From Candidatus Tenebribacter davisii (GTDB lineage: Bacteria; Cloacimonadota; Cloacimonadia; Cloacimonadales; TCS61), in contig JAVCCH010000187.1 of assembly GCA_030765535.1 (NCBI GenBank), forward strand, positions 1 through 41,448: a stretch of 41,448 nt of DNA, given 5' to 3'. Positions within the stretch are counted from its first letter, which is position 1, and each line of letters opens with the position of its first letter. Below, one piece after another: positions 41,330-41,448 of the stretch. Position numbers and translations under genes: made by a program. The notes under the pieces are model-generated. The model did no database searches, had not been told where the DNA came from, and saw only the letters and a list, made by a program, of their open reading frames with translations.

Positions 41330-41448
41330 ATGTTGAGTTTCACGAAATCCCGACTTTCGGGGAAAAACTTATTTATTACTATTTTACTTTTTATCTCATT
41401 GTGTCTCTGGGCACAGAATGTACCGCAAACCATCGACTACCAAGGCAG
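41330..41448 (+). CDS. Array copy 5, start of a further secreted paralogue (3' end beyond window)
   Basis: Only 39 codons are seen: MLSFTKSRLSG, then KNLFITILLFISLCLWAQN and VPQTIDYQG, the array signal peptide and start of the N-domain. Compared with its siblings, 30 bases (41333-41362, ten codons) are inserted in frame straight after the ATG, lengthening the basic n-region of the signal peptide. Ribosome site AAAGGAGGAATT. Whether it has an S74 or a tail-fibre type C-terminus is not visible. Confidence 0.8.
   Translation, partial: MLSFTKSRLSGKNLFITILLFISLCLWAQNVPQTIDYQG

Noticed and set aside
35065-41345. CRISPR-like repeats in the array
   Set aside because: The repeated leader and signal-peptide segments lie at gene starts more than 1 kb apart and are paralogue homology, not evenly spaced repeats with spacers.

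Overview
The window is AT-rich bacterial DNA from a diderm (Gram-negative) organism. LPS-precursor genes (kdsD, rfaE2), several lipoproteins, a complete Bat operon, a Bacteroidota-style tyrosine integrase and secreted S74 (endosialidase-chaperone) proteins together suggest the FCB superphylum, perhaps a Cloacimonadota-like lineage. That placement is inference from gene content; there is no rRNA or complete marker set here.

Layout. (1) Bases 1-2726 are the right end of an integrated element. It carries a truncated large serine recombinase, a 514-base gap with a possible 20-residue peptide, a tyrosine integrase, and the 3' end of a tRNA gene (probably tRNA-Ser) that marks the attachment site. 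(2) Bases 2727-14209 lie mostly on the minus strand: a thrombospondin-C-like membrane protein, a RES-domain protein, a small lipoprotein, a flavodoxin, kdsD, thrS, a sugar-type solute-binding lipoprotein, a plus-strand flavin reductase, and the tldE/tldD pair. (3) Bases 14395-33593 form a tightly packed plus-strand run. Its first part is housekeeping genes (der, plsY, purF, rfaE2, an RseC-like gene, folB, folK, a GlmU N-domain, HIT, a LytR_C protein, rsfS, argS, a phosphoesterase). It continues into a Bat/MoxR locus (moxR, DUF58, a short BatD-like gene, batA, a DUF4139 gene, batB, batC, batD, batE). (4) A repeat-bearing gap and an M23 peptidase follow. (5) Bases 35080-41448 are a tandem array of at least five secreted paralogues. 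They share a signal peptide and N-terminal domain; three have GVYG-type repeats, an S74 autochaperone domain and a Gln-rich coiled coil.

The most unusual region is the S74 array. The paralogues are mosaics of one another. The third has lost the lysine of the S74 Ser-Lys dyad. In the fourth, the whole C-terminus has been replaced by phage-tail-fibre-like repeats and a markedly GC-richer tip domain, and the coiled-coil tail of the displaced S74 gene is still present just downstream. The fifth copy carries a 30-base in-frame insertion straight after its start codon and a 68-base insertion in its leader hairpin. I infer a surface-protein locus that diversifies by recombination and C-terminal cassette capture.

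Other points of interest are an arginyl-tRNA synthetase whose HIGH motif reads NVVS, a RES protein with no intact neighbouring antitoxin gene, a DUF4139 gene inside the bat operon, and several families of short hairpin repeats.
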